From the IMG/VR virus record IMGVR_UViG_3300046009_010293, positions 1 to 49,461 of that record: 49,461 bases of DNA; one strand, 5' to 3'. The notes under the pieces are model-generated. The model was not told the DNA's origin, did no database searches, and was given only the letters and a program-made list of their open reading frames with translations. A program made the translations under genes and the position numbers. Of this stretch, positions 13,287 to 20,885 are shown piece after piece. Source of the DNA: a virus. Position 1 is the first letter of the stretch. The number at the start of each line of letters is the position of its first letter.

Positions 13287-13633
13287 GCTGGGATTGCTGC
13301 ACCCCCAGCGGCGCTTGCCAGCGCGGACACGGCTGCCCAGCTGGTGGCGCATGCCACAGCCAACCCGGCTGCGCCGACACGGCCTGCCCAGGCCACCCCG
13401 GCCAAGTGGCTGGCCGCAAAAAAGCAACGCCCGATCTGCGGCGGGTGCAACTGGACGGCACGCGCGCGGGTGGCCGCAAGGCCAGGCGCAGCGCGTTGGC
13501 GCACCTGTGCAAGCGCCTGTTGCAACTGGTGGTTGTGGTGGCTGTGGTGTTTGTTTTGGGTTTGGCCTTGTTGGCTTTGCCAATTGATGACGACAGCGCG
13601 CACAAGCGCACCCACTGGACGGAGGCCGCATGA
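13283..13633 (+). CDS. Cysteine-rich small protein with C-terminal membrane segment, 116 aa
   Basis: The N-terminal 45 residues hold about eight cysteines in CCTPSGACQRGHGCPAGGAC-like spacing, a pattern seen in small Burkholderiales phage proteins (CxPxGxCxxGxxCPA). A basic linker and one transmembrane helix (LLQLVVVVAVVFVLGLALLA) follow. It is coupled to both neighbours by ATGA overlaps. The role is unknown; metal binding at the membrane is likely. Confidence 0.65.
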   Translation: MSWDCCTPSGACQRGHGCPAGGACHSQPGCADTACPGHPGQVAGRKKATPDLRRVQLDGTRAGGRKARRSALAHLCKRLLQLVVVVAVVFVLGLALLALPIDDDSAHKRTHWTEAA

Positions 13634-14001
13634 CCACAAGACAAGACAAACCCGTCAAGCTGAGCAAGCGCATGAAGCAATTGCTGGCCATGCTTGAAAA
13701 AGGCATGAGCAACAAGGCCATTGCCCAAGAGCTGGGACTTTCGGAGCACACCGTCAAAGTGCATTGCTGGAGGCTGTTTATTCGGATCGGTGTGCACAGC
13801 CGCACCCAGGCCGCGAAGTGGTGGAACACGCACCAGCCCGCCAACATTCAATTTGCGCTGAGGGAGGCTTTTGACGCCGCCTGCCGGTTACACGACCAGT
13901 TGATGGTCGACGGCGGCGACGTTTACCCGGCCGAATTTGCGCACCACCGGAACATGGTCAACAAATTGACACAACAAGGACAAGGACATGGACATGACTG
14001 A
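13630..14001 (+). CDS. LuxR/GerE-type helix-turn-helix protein, 123 aa
   Basis: GGAGG precedes the ATG, which overlaps the previous stop. Residues about 14-65 (MKQLLAMLEKGMSNKAIAQE, LGLSEHTVKVHCWRLFIRIG) form a GerE DNA-binding domain. There is no receiver or ligand domain, so it is a stand-alone regulator. The C-terminal half is helical and histidine-rich at the end (QQGQGHGHD). It probably controls phage or host transcription from within the accessory operon. Confidence 0.85.
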   Translation: MTTRQDKPVKLSKRMKQLLAMLEKGMSNKAIAQELGLSEHTVKVHCWRLFIRIGVHSRTQAAKWWNTHQPANIQFALREAFDAACRLHDQLMVDGGDVYPAEFAHHRNMVNKLTQQGQGHGHD

Positions 14002-14800
14002 AACCACCACCCGAAACCCTTTAACTGCCACACGACCCACAGCGGTGCAGCTGTTGCGCATCACGCAGTGCCAAGACCCGCAGCTTTGGTATGCGGGCAT
14101 GGTTGGCAAGCTGGTGCCACGGCGGTATTGGACACCCGAAGACGGGTATGTAAGCTCAGAGCCTGCCGGGTTTACAAACTTTGTGCGGACCACCGACGCC
14201 GTGCAGGTGGACATGGTGGTAGAGCCCGACAAAATGGGCTGCTGGCCCTACACCATTGGGGGCGGAAAACGGGTGGTCACCCGCCCGGCTGGGCCAAAGG
14301 GGGCCATGCCCGAATACGTAAAGCCAGCCCCCGGCACACCCCTTGTCGGGCACAGCACAGAGCGCAACGCGGCCCCCGATGCCGCGCAGGCGTTGGGTGT
14401 GCGCATTTGCGAGGCAACTTGCGCACGGTTGGGCATTTGCCAAGCGCTTGATATCTGCCAAGACAAGCACCGCATAGACGCCCAGCTGGGCAAGACGCTA
14501 CAGGCGGCCAAGGCGGCCAAGGCGGCACAGCAGGCCGCAGGCGCAGCGCCAGGCCAAAGCCAATCCCACAGCTGGGCCGAGGCGGGCGCGAACATCGTTG
14601 TGGGATTTGGGGTGAGTGTGGTGATCACTGCTTGGCTTTTGCCCGCCATGGGGCACCAGGTGAGCTTGTCGGAAAACGTGTTGATGACGAGTGTTTTCAC
14701 GGTGGCCAGCTTGCTGCGCAGCTATGGCGTGAGGCGAATTTTTAACCGCTTGCAAACCAAGGGGGCCAAGCGAAATGACGGCCTATTACAACGAGATTGA
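13988..14800 (+). CDS. Hypothetical protein with C-terminal DUF7220-like membrane domain, 270 aa
   Basis: Tandem AAGGAC sites precede the ATG (13988; 13994 also possible). The N-terminal part (LWYAGMVGKLVPRRYWTPED, EPAGFTNFVRTTDAVQVD) resembles a small conserved phage domain that often stands alone. The middle has four cysteines (ICEATCARLGICQALDIC), then an Ala/Lys linker. The C-terminus (IVVGFGVSVVITAWLLPAMG, SLSENVLMTSVFTVASLLRS, YGVRRIFN) fits the DUF7220 two-helix membrane domain. It looks like a fusion of a soluble phage domain to a membrane anchor. It overlaps the methyltransferase gene by 26 bp. Confidence 0.75.
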   Translation: MDMTETTTRNPLTATRPTAVQLLRITQCQDPQLWYAGMVGKLVPRRYWTPEDGYVSSEPAGFTNFVRTTDAVQVDMVVEPDKMGCWPYTIGGGKRVVTRPAGPKGAMPEYVKPAPGTPLVGHSTERNAAPDAAQALGVRICEATCARLGICQALDICQDKHRIDAQLGKTLQAAKAAKAAQQAAGAAPGQSQSHSWAEAGANIVVGFGVSVVITAWLLPAMGHQVSLSENVLMTSVFTVASLLRSYGVRRIFNRLQTKGAKRNDGLLQRD

Positions 14801-15929
14801 CCCGGCGGCCGCCCAGTGGCTGCGCAACCTGATTGACGCCGGGCACATCGCGCCCGGCATTGTGGACGAACGGAGCATTGAAGATGTTTACCCCAGTGAC
14901 CTTAGAGGCTTCACCCAGTGCCACTTTTTCGCCGGGATCGGCGTATGGAGCTACGCCCTCAGACAAGCCGGTTGGAGCGACGACCGACCTGTTTGGACAG
15001 GTTCCTGCCCGTGCCAACCTTTCAGCGCGGCAGGCAAAGGCGCTGGGTTTGATGACGAGCGGCACCTGTGGCCAGCCTTCCACCACCTCATCAAAGAGTG
15101 CGCGCCTGCAATCGTCATTGGTGAGCAAGTTGCAAGCAAAGACAGCGACCCTTGGATCGACCTTGTACACACTGACCTGGAAGCCCTGGGTTACGCCTTC
15201 GGGGCGATCCCGTTCCCGTCTGCGGGCGTCGGTGCGCCGCACATCCGAGACCGGCTTTATTGGGTGGCCAACGCCGCGGGCGGTGGATGGAGAAAAGAAC
15301 AGCAGAACAGCCGAGGGCGCAATGCGGGAACTGGCACGGGGCAAGCTGTCTTGTGTTCCGGGGGTTGCAACACTGGCGGGCTGGCCAACCCCGCGAACGA
15401 GCGAGAGCACGGAATCAGCGGAGACTCTGAATGCCAGAGCGGAAAGCAACTACGGGCGCAACAAGAACGGCTTGAACATGACGGCGGCGGCGCAGCTGGC
15501 GGGGTGGAACACGCCGGACAAAACGATGCTGCAAGCCAAGTCAACGCCGCCAGTGTTGGGGAATCGCAAGCCATCGGACCCGCAAATCAGCTTGGCAGAT
15601 CAGGCGTTTCACTTTGCGGGTTGGCCGACACCGAACGCGAGCAATATCAAGAATGCCTACCAAGACCCGGACAAAGTGATAGCCCGGAAAGAAGCTGGCA
15701 GGCAATCAAACCTTCAGGATTTTGCGGCATTGGCGGCAGGCCCGGCCCGACTAACGGCATCTGGCGAGCTGCTGACTGGCTCCTGTGCCGTGATGGAAAG
15801 TGGCGGCCAGTTGAACCCGGCACATTCCCGCTGGCTCATGGGGCTACCGCCCGAGTGGTGCGCCTGCGCGCCTACGGCAACGCCATCAACGCGAAAGCCG
15901 CGCAAGCCTTCATCGAATCACTCACTTAA
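14775..15929 (+). CDS. DNA (cytosine-5)-methyltransferase, Dcm-like, 384 aa
   Basis: It transfers methyl groups from SAM to C5 of cytosine in a specific site, most likely to mask phage DNA from host restriction. Motif I FAGIG is at residues 52-56, the catalytic PCQ is at 79-81 (GSCPCQPFSAAGKG), the ENV-type motif appears as EQV (117-119), the RDR motif is in IRDRLYWVAN, and motif X is near the C-terminus (RLRAYGNAINAKAAQAFIES). The middle (about residues 175-300) is Gly/Asn/Gln-rich with no clear target-recognition fold, probably because it is constrained by the overlapping frame at 14833-15954. Confidence 0.9.
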   Translation: MTAYYNEIDPAAAQWLRNLIDAGHIAPGIVDERSIEDVYPSDLRGFTQCHFFAGIGVWSYALRQAGWSDDRPVWTGSCPCQPFSAAGKGAGFDDERHLWPAFHHLIKECAPAIVIGEQVASKDSDPWIDLVHTDLEALGYAFGAIPFPSAGVGAPHIRDRLYWVANAAGGGWRKEQQNSRGRNAGTGTGQAVLCSGGCNTGGLANPANEREHGISGDSECQSGKQLRAQQERLEHDGGGAAGGVEHAGQNDAASQVNAASVGESQAIGPANQLGRSGVSLCGLADTEREQYQECLPRPGQSDSPERSWQAIKPSGFCGIGGRPGPTNGIWRAADWLLCRDGKWRPVEPGTFPLAHGATARVVRLRAYGNAINAKAAQAFIESLT

Positions 15930-15954
15930 CCCAGAAACACAGGGGAACTCATGA
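14833..15954 (+). CDS. Conserved phage protein encoded in an alternative frame of the methyltransferase gene, 373 aa
   Basis: This frame reads LTWKPWVTPSGR, repeated GWPTPR segments, and SGGQLNPAHSRWLMGLPPEW, signatures of a protein family commonly annotated in phages, often as hypothetical or methyltransferase-associated. The C-terminal SRWLMGLPPEW is the shifted frame of the methyltransferase motif X region. Its stop (15952-15954) overlaps the ATG of the next gene as ATGA, the coupling used throughout this operon; the methyltransferase frame stops 22 bp earlier. The true start is uncertain. Function unknown; it may be a methyltransferase partner. Confidence 0.6.
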   Translation: MTPGTSRPALWTNGALKMFTPVTLEASPSATFSPGSAYGATPSDKPVGATTDLFGQVPARANLSARQAKALGLMTSGTCGQPSTTSSKSARLQSSLVSKLQAKTATLGSTLYTLTWKPWVTPSGRSRSRLRASVRRTSETGFIGWPTPRAVDGEKNSRTAEGAMRELARGKLSCVPGVATLAGWPTPRTSESTESAETLNARAESNYGRNKNGLNMTAAAQLAGWNTPDKTMLQAKSTPPVLGNRKPSDPQISLADQAFHFAGWPTPNASNIKNAYQDPDKVIARKEAGRQSNLQDFAALAAGPARLTASGELLTGSCAVMESGGQLNPAHSRWLMGLPPEWCACAPTATPSTRKPRKPSSNHSLNPETQGNS

Positions 15955-16328
15955 AATTTTGCAACACACAAAACAGCCTTGGCGTGGTCAAGGTCACCAT
16001 CTTGCACATGCTGCAAACAAACGGACGGGCCAAAGTGCTCGACCTTGAAATGCAGATGGGCCGGGGCGGCTTGCGGGCCTCTGTTGCAGCGCTGGTGGCG
16101 CAGGGGTACGTGGCGCGCGTGAAAGACGTTGCGTTTGATGGCGTGGCCATCACCAACGCGGGCCGCACAGCAATTGGCGTTGCAGTGCCCAACGATGCGC
16201 CGCAGCGCCCAGCCCGGGTTTGCAATGCGTCACAAACACAGCCACTGGACTTGCTGCAAGACACACACATGGGCCGAGTGGGCTTGGCGCGGTTTGGGGT
16301 GGCGATGCGGGCGGGGGTGGCAGCATGA
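15951..16328 (+). CDS. Winged-helix-like protein, 125 aa
   Basis: AGGGG precedes the ATG. Residues 10-75 (VVKVTILHMLQTNGRAKVLD, LEMQMGRGGLRASVAALVAQ, GYVARVKDVAFDG, ITNAGRTAIG) have a MarR-like winged-helix order. The C-terminal 45 residues are a basic linker. It is coupled by ATGA both to the alternative-frame gene upstream and to the next small gene. It is likely a DNA-binding accessory protein. Confidence 0.7.
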   Translation: MKFCNTQNSLGVVKVTILHMLQTNGRAKVLDLEMQMGRGGLRASVAALVAQGYVARVKDVAFDGVAITNAGRTAIGVAVPNDAPQRPARVCNASQTQPLDLLQDTHMGRVGLARFGVAMRAGVAA

Positions 16329-16522
16329 ACCGCAAGCACCGACTCCAACACGAAGCCAAGCGCGCCCAGCTCGACCACTACCACGCGCTGGATGCTGAGC
16401 CCGCTGAGGGCTTGGACGGCATCGATGCCGACGATGACGAAGCTGGGGACTTTGACGCCCGTGGCGCGGCTGCTTGGCCAGCTGCGCAACAGGGCCAGCA
16501 AGCGCATGGCGCCAAGGGGTAA
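16325..16522 (+). CDS. Small acidic hypothetical protein, 65 aa
   Basis: ATG 16325 overlaps the previous stop. The peptide starts with a basic helix (MNRKHRLQHEAKRAQLDHYH), then an acidic stretch (GLDGIDADDDEAGDFDARGA). No motif is recognised. It is supported by operon position only. Confidence 0.55.
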   Translation: MNRKHRLQHEAKRAQLDHYHALDAEPAEGLDGIDADDDEAGDFDARGAAAWPAAQQGQQAHGAKG

Positions 16523-16524
16523 GC

Positions 16525-17034
16525 ATGGCCGGACGCACCAAACCCAAAACGCGCCGAAGCTGGATTGACCGGCACGCCCACAGCTTGAAGGCCCGTGCAC
16601 GCACCCAGGCCGTGAGCCAACTTGAGACCCGCGCAGAGCGTGAGTTTCAGAGCCAGATCATGACCGCGCGCATCAAGCTTTATCACGCCGAGGATGGCGA
16701 GGACGCGACGGAGTTGCTGTCTTTGCTGGCTGTCGTGATAGGCACACCGTGCGACTACGGCGCGCTGGTGCACGGCCGCACCGACTGGGTGCGGCAGTTG
16801 CATGGGGCGCTGCGCACCATCCAGACTTTGTGCCTGGACGGCTATCGCTGGCGGTCGGCATACGCCCCGGCGATGGATCGGGCGGTTGATCTGGCAGCCA
16901 CGCAAGACCTGGGCGAAATCACGCCCGAGCTGCGCAAGCACTGGGAGCAGGCGTGGCTGGACGCGTGCCACTTTTCAAACCTGATTGACCGGCACGCGGT
17001 GACCGCCGACACGGTGGCGGGGGTGATTGCATGA
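16525..17034 (+). CDS. Hypothetical helical protein, 169 aa
   Basis: AAGGGG precedes the ATG at 16525. The basic N-terminus (MAGRTKPKTRRSWIDRHAHS) is followed by long helices (RTQAVSQLETRAEREFQSQI) and a compact C-terminal region with several tryptophans. No known domain was recognised. It overlaps the next gene by ATGA. An open extension to 16474 lacks a better site. Confidence 0.7.
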   Translation: MAGRTKPKTRRSWIDRHAHSLKARARTQAVSQLETRAEREFQSQIMTARIKLYHAEDGEDATELLSLLAVVIGTPCDYGALVHGRTDWVRQLHGALRTIQTLCLDGYRWRSAYAPAMDRAVDLAATQDLGEITPELRKHWEQAWLDACHFSNLIDRHAVTADTVAGVIA

Positions 17035-17225
17035 CCGCCCACATTGCATGCGTCGCGGCCCTGGGCGCGGTGGCCGCCGCCATAGGCGTGGTGCTGCAGA
17101 TTTTGACGCACCCCAAGCCCGCAGCACCCACCCAGCCCAGCACCTGCCCTGAGCTGATCGCCAAACACCAAACCACGGGCGTGCCTGCCCATATTCAAAT
17201 TAAATGCAGGGAGTTTTTGACATGA
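17031..17225 (+). CDS. Small single-pass membrane protein, 64 aa
   Basis: ATG 17031 overlaps the previous stop. The N-terminal segment ACVAALGAVAAAIGVVLQIL is one membrane helix or an uncleaved signal, followed by a proline-rich linker. The tail GVPAHIQIKC is identical to the end of the 366-aa Ea22-like gene because the 3' part of this gene belongs to a 204-bp direct repeat (17178-17381 / 18290-18493). Confidence 0.65.
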   Translation: MTAHIACVAALGAVAAAIGVVLQILTHPKPAAPTQPSTCPELIAKHQTTGVPAHIQIKCREFLT

Positions 17226-17381
17226 CACACATCACAATTGAACGAGCCGACTTAGAAAACTGGGCGAAGGCGCTGAAGATTGCCCACGATCAACTTGTTA
17301 ACCCGGTATACGCGCCGATCGGCTGGAGCGCGTCACGCCTTGCCGAAAATTTTTCTGCAATGCAGAAAGCCCTTGCACAGC
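17178..17381 (+). repeat. 204-bp direct repeat, copy 1
   Basis: This segment covers the end of the 64-aa gene, the intergenic region and the first ~53 codons of the Ea22-like gene. It recurs 1112 bp downstream with no indels and only a handful of substitutions. Recombination between copies would remove the 366-aa gene precisely. Confidence 0.9.
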
Positions 17382-18322
17382 CTGTGCAAGAGCCTGTGGC
17401 GTGGCCCGTTGGGTCGGCTGAATATCAGCGAGGGCTGCTTGCTATGGGCAAGGCGCTGGCAAAGGAACGCAGCCGGGAAATTGGCGATGCTTGGAACCAG
17501 TTGGCGAACCTGCTTACGGTTCTTGAAAAAGCACGTTCTGCCACCCAACCTGCACAGCCAGCACCTCCTGTGCAGGATCGAGTGCGTGGGCTTGAGTGTG
17601 TGATTGCCGACCTGCAAGCTGAATGCAAAGCGCTTCGGGCAGCACAGGTGCAGCCTGTGCAGGATGCTTCCCTCATTGATGAGGGTAAGACCGCAGCACC
17701 TGTGCAGGAGCCAATCGCTTGGATTGAGCGTGACATGATGTGTGATGACTTTGATCCAGATAGTGTGACCTGCAAAAAGCCGGAAATCGCGGCAGAGGGA
17801 TGGGAGTGGGTCGGTCTGGTCATTGCAACCACCCCACCCGCACAGCCAGCACCTGTGCAGGAACTTGAGGAGCAACTTGCAGACGCTCTGGATAGCTTAA
17901 ATTTTTACCGCCGCCGAGTTGAAGCCTTGCAGCAGTGGCAAAGCAAGATGCGCGACCCCGAGCGCATCATCGTCTGCGACATTCTTGCAAACGGCCACAC
18001 CCTTGAACCCGCTGGCGACCGATACGCTACCCCACCCGCACAGCCAAAGCAGGAACCTGTGCAGGATCCGGTGGCGATCACAGATCAAATGGCTTTTGCC
18101 TTTCACAATGCCATCACTTACGGTGCGATTGGTACTGACGATTTAATGGAAATCATGCGAGGTCTTGAAGCCGCATTTGCACACATCACCACCCCACCCG
18201 CACAGCGCAAGCCGCTGACGGATGAGCAGCGCCAAGACCTTATGAACAAGGCTTGGCATAAGTGGTTGATTGAGACGCACCGAGCCAACGGCGTGCCTGC
18301 CCATATCCAAATTAAATGCTAG
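17222..18322 (+). CDS. Ea22-like modular protein with VQEP/PPAQPA repeats, 366 aa
   Basis: GGGAG precedes the ATG. The N-terminal module MTHITIERADLENWAKALKI (to about residue 55) is duplicated in the next gene. Beyond it, at least five DNA cassettes containing CCTGTGCAGG encode PAQPAPVQE-type linkers joining short modules; such linkers are typical of Ea22/DUF551-like mosaic phage proteins. A PLTDEQRQDLMNKAW motif and GVPAHIQIKC end the protein. The region is more AT-rich than its neighbours, suggesting recent acquisition. In lambda, Ea22 lies near int in a non-essential region, as here. Function unknown. Confidence 0.75.
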   Translation: MTHITIERADLENWAKALKIAHDQLVNPVYAPIGWSASRLAENFSAMQKALAQPVQEPVAWPVGSAEYQRGLLAMGKALAKERSREIGDAWNQLANLLTVLEKARSATQPAQPAPPVQDRVRGLECVIADLQAECKALRAAQVQPVQDASLIDEGKTAAPVQEPIAWIERDMMCDDFDPDSVTCKKPEIAAEGWEWVGLVIATTPPAQPAPVQELEEQLADALDSLNFYRRRVEALQQWQSKMRDPERIIVCDILANGHTLEPAGDRYATPPAQPKQEPVQDPVAITDQMAFAFHNAITYGAIGTDDLMEIMRGLEAAFAHITTPPAQRKPLTDEQRQDLMNKAWHKWLIETHRANGVPAHIQIKC

Positions 18323-18493
18323 GAGTTTTTGACATGACACACATCACAATTGAACGAGCCGACTTAGAAAACTGGGCGAGGGCGCTGAAGATTGCCCACG
18401 ATCAACTTGTTAACCCGGTATACGCGCCGATCGGCTGGAGCGCGTCACGCCTTTTCGAAAATTTTTCTGCAATGCGGCAAGCCCTTGCACAGC
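18290..18493 (+). repeat. 204-bp direct repeat, copy 2
   Basis: Copy of 17178-17381, offset by 1112 bp. It covers the end of the 366-aa gene, the ribosome binding site (TAGGAG here, CAGGGAG in copy 1) and the N-terminal codons of the 193-aa gene. Confidence 0.9.
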
Positions 18494-18915
18494 AAGAATC
18501 GGTGCAGGAGCCTTTGGAGTCTACCCGCAGCACAGCCAGCACAGAGCCTGTTAATTTGTTAGAGGCCCGAAAAATTGCTGCTGAATACGGAACGCCAGAT
18601 TCTCAAGTGGACGATGGCAACTTGTATTTTGCTTTGAGTAAATGCTTGGAGCATATCGAAGCCCTTGTCCGTGCTGATGAGCGTGAACAGGGCCAGCGTT
18701 GGTTTGACGCTGTGACAGCGCAGCACAAGCAGATGATACTTGTCGAGCGAGAGGCGTGTGCAAAGCTGGCTGAATGGGAAGCATGTGCAAAGGTGGCTGA
18801 ATGGGAACCGTGGAGGACTAACACACCGAAGCGCATTGCCGCCGCCATTAGAGCAAGGGAGAACATGACTAAAGAAGCATTGACGCTTGATTCAAGAAAG
18901 AAAGGCCCGCTATGA
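18334..18915 (+). CDS. Ea22-like paralogue, 193 aa
   Basis: The first ~50 residues are nearly identical to those of the preceding gene (MTHITIERADLENWARALKI). The body then diverges to a LEARKIAAEYGTPDSQVDDG module and an internal duplication, EREACAKLAEWEACAKVAEW, ending with a basic helix. This is a second cassette of the same modular family. Its stop overlaps the following excisionase-like gene (ATGA). Confidence 0.75.
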   Translation: MTHITIERADLENWARALKIAHDQLVNPVYAPIGWSASRLFENFSAMRQALAQQESVQEPLESTRSTASTEPVNLLEARKIAAEYGTPDSQVDDGNLYFALSKCLEHIEALVRADEREQGQRWFDAVTAQHKQMILVEREACAKLAEWEACAKVAEWEPWRTNTPKRIAAAIRARENMTKEALTLDSRKKGPL

Positions 18916-19136
18916 GCGACGCAATAATGATGGAGCGCATCGAGCAGCTGACCACCGCGGTGCAGTCGCTCAGCACGATGCTGGGTGCCCGCCTGACACG
19001 GGCGCAGCTTTGCGAGCGAATGGGCATTCATCGCAACACCCTGGCCCGGCGCTTGATTGAGCCGGGGTTTCCACTGCCAGGCAAGGATGGCAAGTGGTTG
19101 TTGAGTTCGGTTATTGAATGGGAGAGAAACCAATGA
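18912..19136 (+). CDS. AlpA/excisionase-like small DNA-binding protein, 74 aa
   Basis: LTRAQLCERMGIHRNTLARR followed by PGFPLPGKDGKWLLSSVIEW is the MerR/AlpA-type winged HTH found in recombination directionality factors. The N-terminal helix (MERIEQLTTAVQSLSTMLGA) may dimerise. It lies 595 bp from the convergent integrase gene and about 1.75 kb from the attP candidate, so it is the best excisionase candidate. It is coupled to neighbours by ATGA on both sides. Confidence 0.75.
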   Translation: MSDAIMMERIEQLTTAVQSLSTMLGARLTRAQLCERMGIHRNTLARRLIEPGFPLPGKDGKWLLSSVIEWERNQ

Positions 19137-19774
19137 AAGAACGACCAATCCTTTTCAGCCCACCCATGGTGCGACCCTTGCTGGATGGCAGCAAGACACA
19201 GACGCGGCGGGTGGTGAAGCTTCGCAATGGCCAGTACATGCCACCTAGCGAGAGGGCAGACATAAACGGCTGGCGGCAACTCTTGCGAAACTGCCCCTAC
19301 GGCCAGCCAGGTGACAGGCTTTGGGTGCGGGAGAATTTTGCAGACCTTCGTGGCACAGGAATTGAGCACAGGCCCGACCCATCAGGCCCACTCAAACGCT
19401 ACGCTTTTGCAGCGGATCACCCACCAGGCTCACATGGGGACGAAGCCCGTAAAGAATTTGGGGTCAAGTGGAAGCCTAGCATCCACATGCCCCGTGCCGC
19501 CAGCCGCATCACGCTGGAAATCACCAGCGTGCGCGTGGAGCGCCTGCAAGACATCAGCGAAGACGATGCGCTTGCCGAGGGCTGCTCATCCACAGCAATA
19601 GTCCACGAAGACGGCGAGGACTACACGGGCCACTACGCTTCGGAGGAATATCAAGACCTATGGGAGTCCATCAACGGCCCTGGAAGCTGGGGCGCTAATC
19701 CATGGGTATGGGTTGTCGAGTTTCGCAAATCTAACCCGCCATCCGCTTCGCCAAATCCCCCGCGCTCGGATTGA
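19133..19774 (+). CDS. ASCH/PUA-like phage protein, 213 aa
   Basis: The start MKERPILFSPPMVRPLLDGS with KTQTRRVVK is the signature of a widespread phage family, sometimes labelled morphogenetic protein, thought to have an ASCH/PUA-like fold that binds nucleic acid. GDRLWVREN, SRITLEITSVRVERLQDISE and the C-terminal YQDLWESINGPGSWGANPWV, WVVEF agree. It is the last gene of the rightward operon and its end overlaps the convergent integrase gene by 44 bp. Confidence 0.8.
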   Translation: MKERPILFSPPMVRPLLDGSKTQTRRVVKLRNGQYMPPSERADINGWRQLLRNCPYGQPGDRLWVRENFADLRGTGIEHRPDPSGPLKRYAFAADHPPGSHGDEARKEFGVKWKPSIHMPRAASRITLEITSVRVERLQDISEDDALAEGCSSTAIVHEDGEDYTGHYASEEYQDLWESINGPGSWGANPWVWVVEFRKSNPPSASPNPPRSD

Positions 19775-20741
19775 AATAGGTTAGCGCCCTGGTGGTGGAT
19801 TTCCACCCAAAGACCTTGCACAAGTCCAACACATGCAGCCGCTGCGCCAAGCGCGTGGCGGCGGTGTGGCGGGTGTCGTGAAAGGTGAAGCCCACCAGCC
19901 CCGCCTTATCCCTTGCCCGCCTGAAAAACGCATCCAGCGTTTGCGCTTTGATGCCCAGCAGGGTGTCGCCACTCCAACCTTCCAGCATCTTGATCACGCG
20001 CACGGCCGTGGGCGTCAGGGGCACGTCACGTTTGCCGGTTTTGCCGGATCTGATCTTGAGGTGGTCCGGCATCACATCGCCAGGCTTCAGGCCGCAAAGC
20101 TCGCCCGCACGCATGCCCGTCATCAGGGCCAGCACAAAAGTGACGGCGGCGGCTTGCTGCACGTTGCGCACGCGGCGCAGGCCATACGGCTGCCGGGTAG
20201 GCCAGCCGAGCTGCCGCATCATCTTGCGGGTTTCGAGGCCGGTGATCACGCGGTCGCGGTGATCAGGCTGGGCAGGTCGGCGCACGCCTTGCGCGGGGTT
20301 GACATCGAGCCAGCCCCATTCACGCCGGGCGTGCTCCAGCACCGAGGCCAGCAGCGTGAGGTCGCGCAGCACGGTGCCCTTGGCCACTTTGGCCAGGCGG
20401 GCATCGCGCCACCGGGCCACATCTTCGGGCACCAGGTCGGCCAGCTTTTTACCCAGGGGCAGGGGGGCGTGGGCGGGTGTCTCAAAGGATTGCAGGCGAA
20501 TGACCTCCCACCGCTCGCCACGTTTGGACGGGCTGACCTCTTCGGCATAGCGGCGCAGCGCATCGCGCAAAGTCTTGACCGACCCGGCGCGGCCTGATCG
20601 CATGGCCCGGAGCTCGGTGGCTTTGCGGGCAGCCCAGGCGGTGGCTTGGGCTTTGGTGTCAAACGTGCCGGATGGCCGCTGGCCAGCCACTTGAATCTGA
20701 ACCCACCACCTGCCTGTGGCTGTCTTTTTTGGCGTTGCCAT
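19731..20741 (-). CDS. int: Tyrosine-family site-specific integrase, 336 aa
   Basis: It recombines attP with a host tRNA attB. It has a typical arm-binding start (MATPKKTATGRWWVQIQVAG), a SAM-like core-binding domain, and a catalytic domain with Arg in ALMTGMRAGELCGL, a Lys in SGKTGKRDVPL, the HxxR box HDTRHTAATR, and the nucleophile Tyr in ALTYFNPS. The usual second His is a Trp (FGWKS), an accepted variant. The gene lies beside its attP candidate (20886-20906) and convergent to the rightward accessory operon, so read-through may regulate it. Confidence 0.97.
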   Translation of the reverse strand: MATPKKTATGRWWVQIQVAGQRPSGTFDTKAQATAWAARKATELRAMRSGRAGSVKTLRDALRRYAEEVSPSKRGERWEVIRLQSFETPAHAPLPLGKKLADLVPEDVARWRDARLAKVAKGTVLRDLTLLASVLEHARREWGWLDVNPAQGVRRPAQPDHRDRVITGLETRKMMRQLGWPTRQPYGLRRVRNVQQAAAVTFVLALMTGMRAGELCGLKPGDVMPDHLKIRSGKTGKRDVPLTPTAVRVIKMLEGWSGDTLLGIKAQTLDAFFRRARDKAGLVGFTFHDTRHTAATRLAQRLHVLDLCKVFGWKSTTRALTYFNPSAGDLAKRMAG

Positions 20742-20781
20742 TTTTTAGGGATTTCGTTAGCGTCCTGTTAGTGATAGCTTA

Positions 20782-20878
20782 GTGCAAACGGGTGCAATTG
20801 CTGCACTTTACCAAAAAGACCACCGGGCTGGAAGCGTTTGTTTATGCGGGTTTGTGCTGTTTTTGCACTGCGTTGCAC
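20782..20878. promoter_or_regulatory. Candidate integrase arm-type sites
   Basis: The hexamer GTGCAA/TTGCAC appears at 20782-20787, 20792-20797, 20863-20868 and 20873-20878 in both orientations, with a related CTGCAC at 20801-20806. The cluster lies directly between the integrase start and the attP core, as expected for arm sites recognised by the integrase N-terminal domain. Confidence 0.45.
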
Positions 20879-20885
20879 TTGGCGA

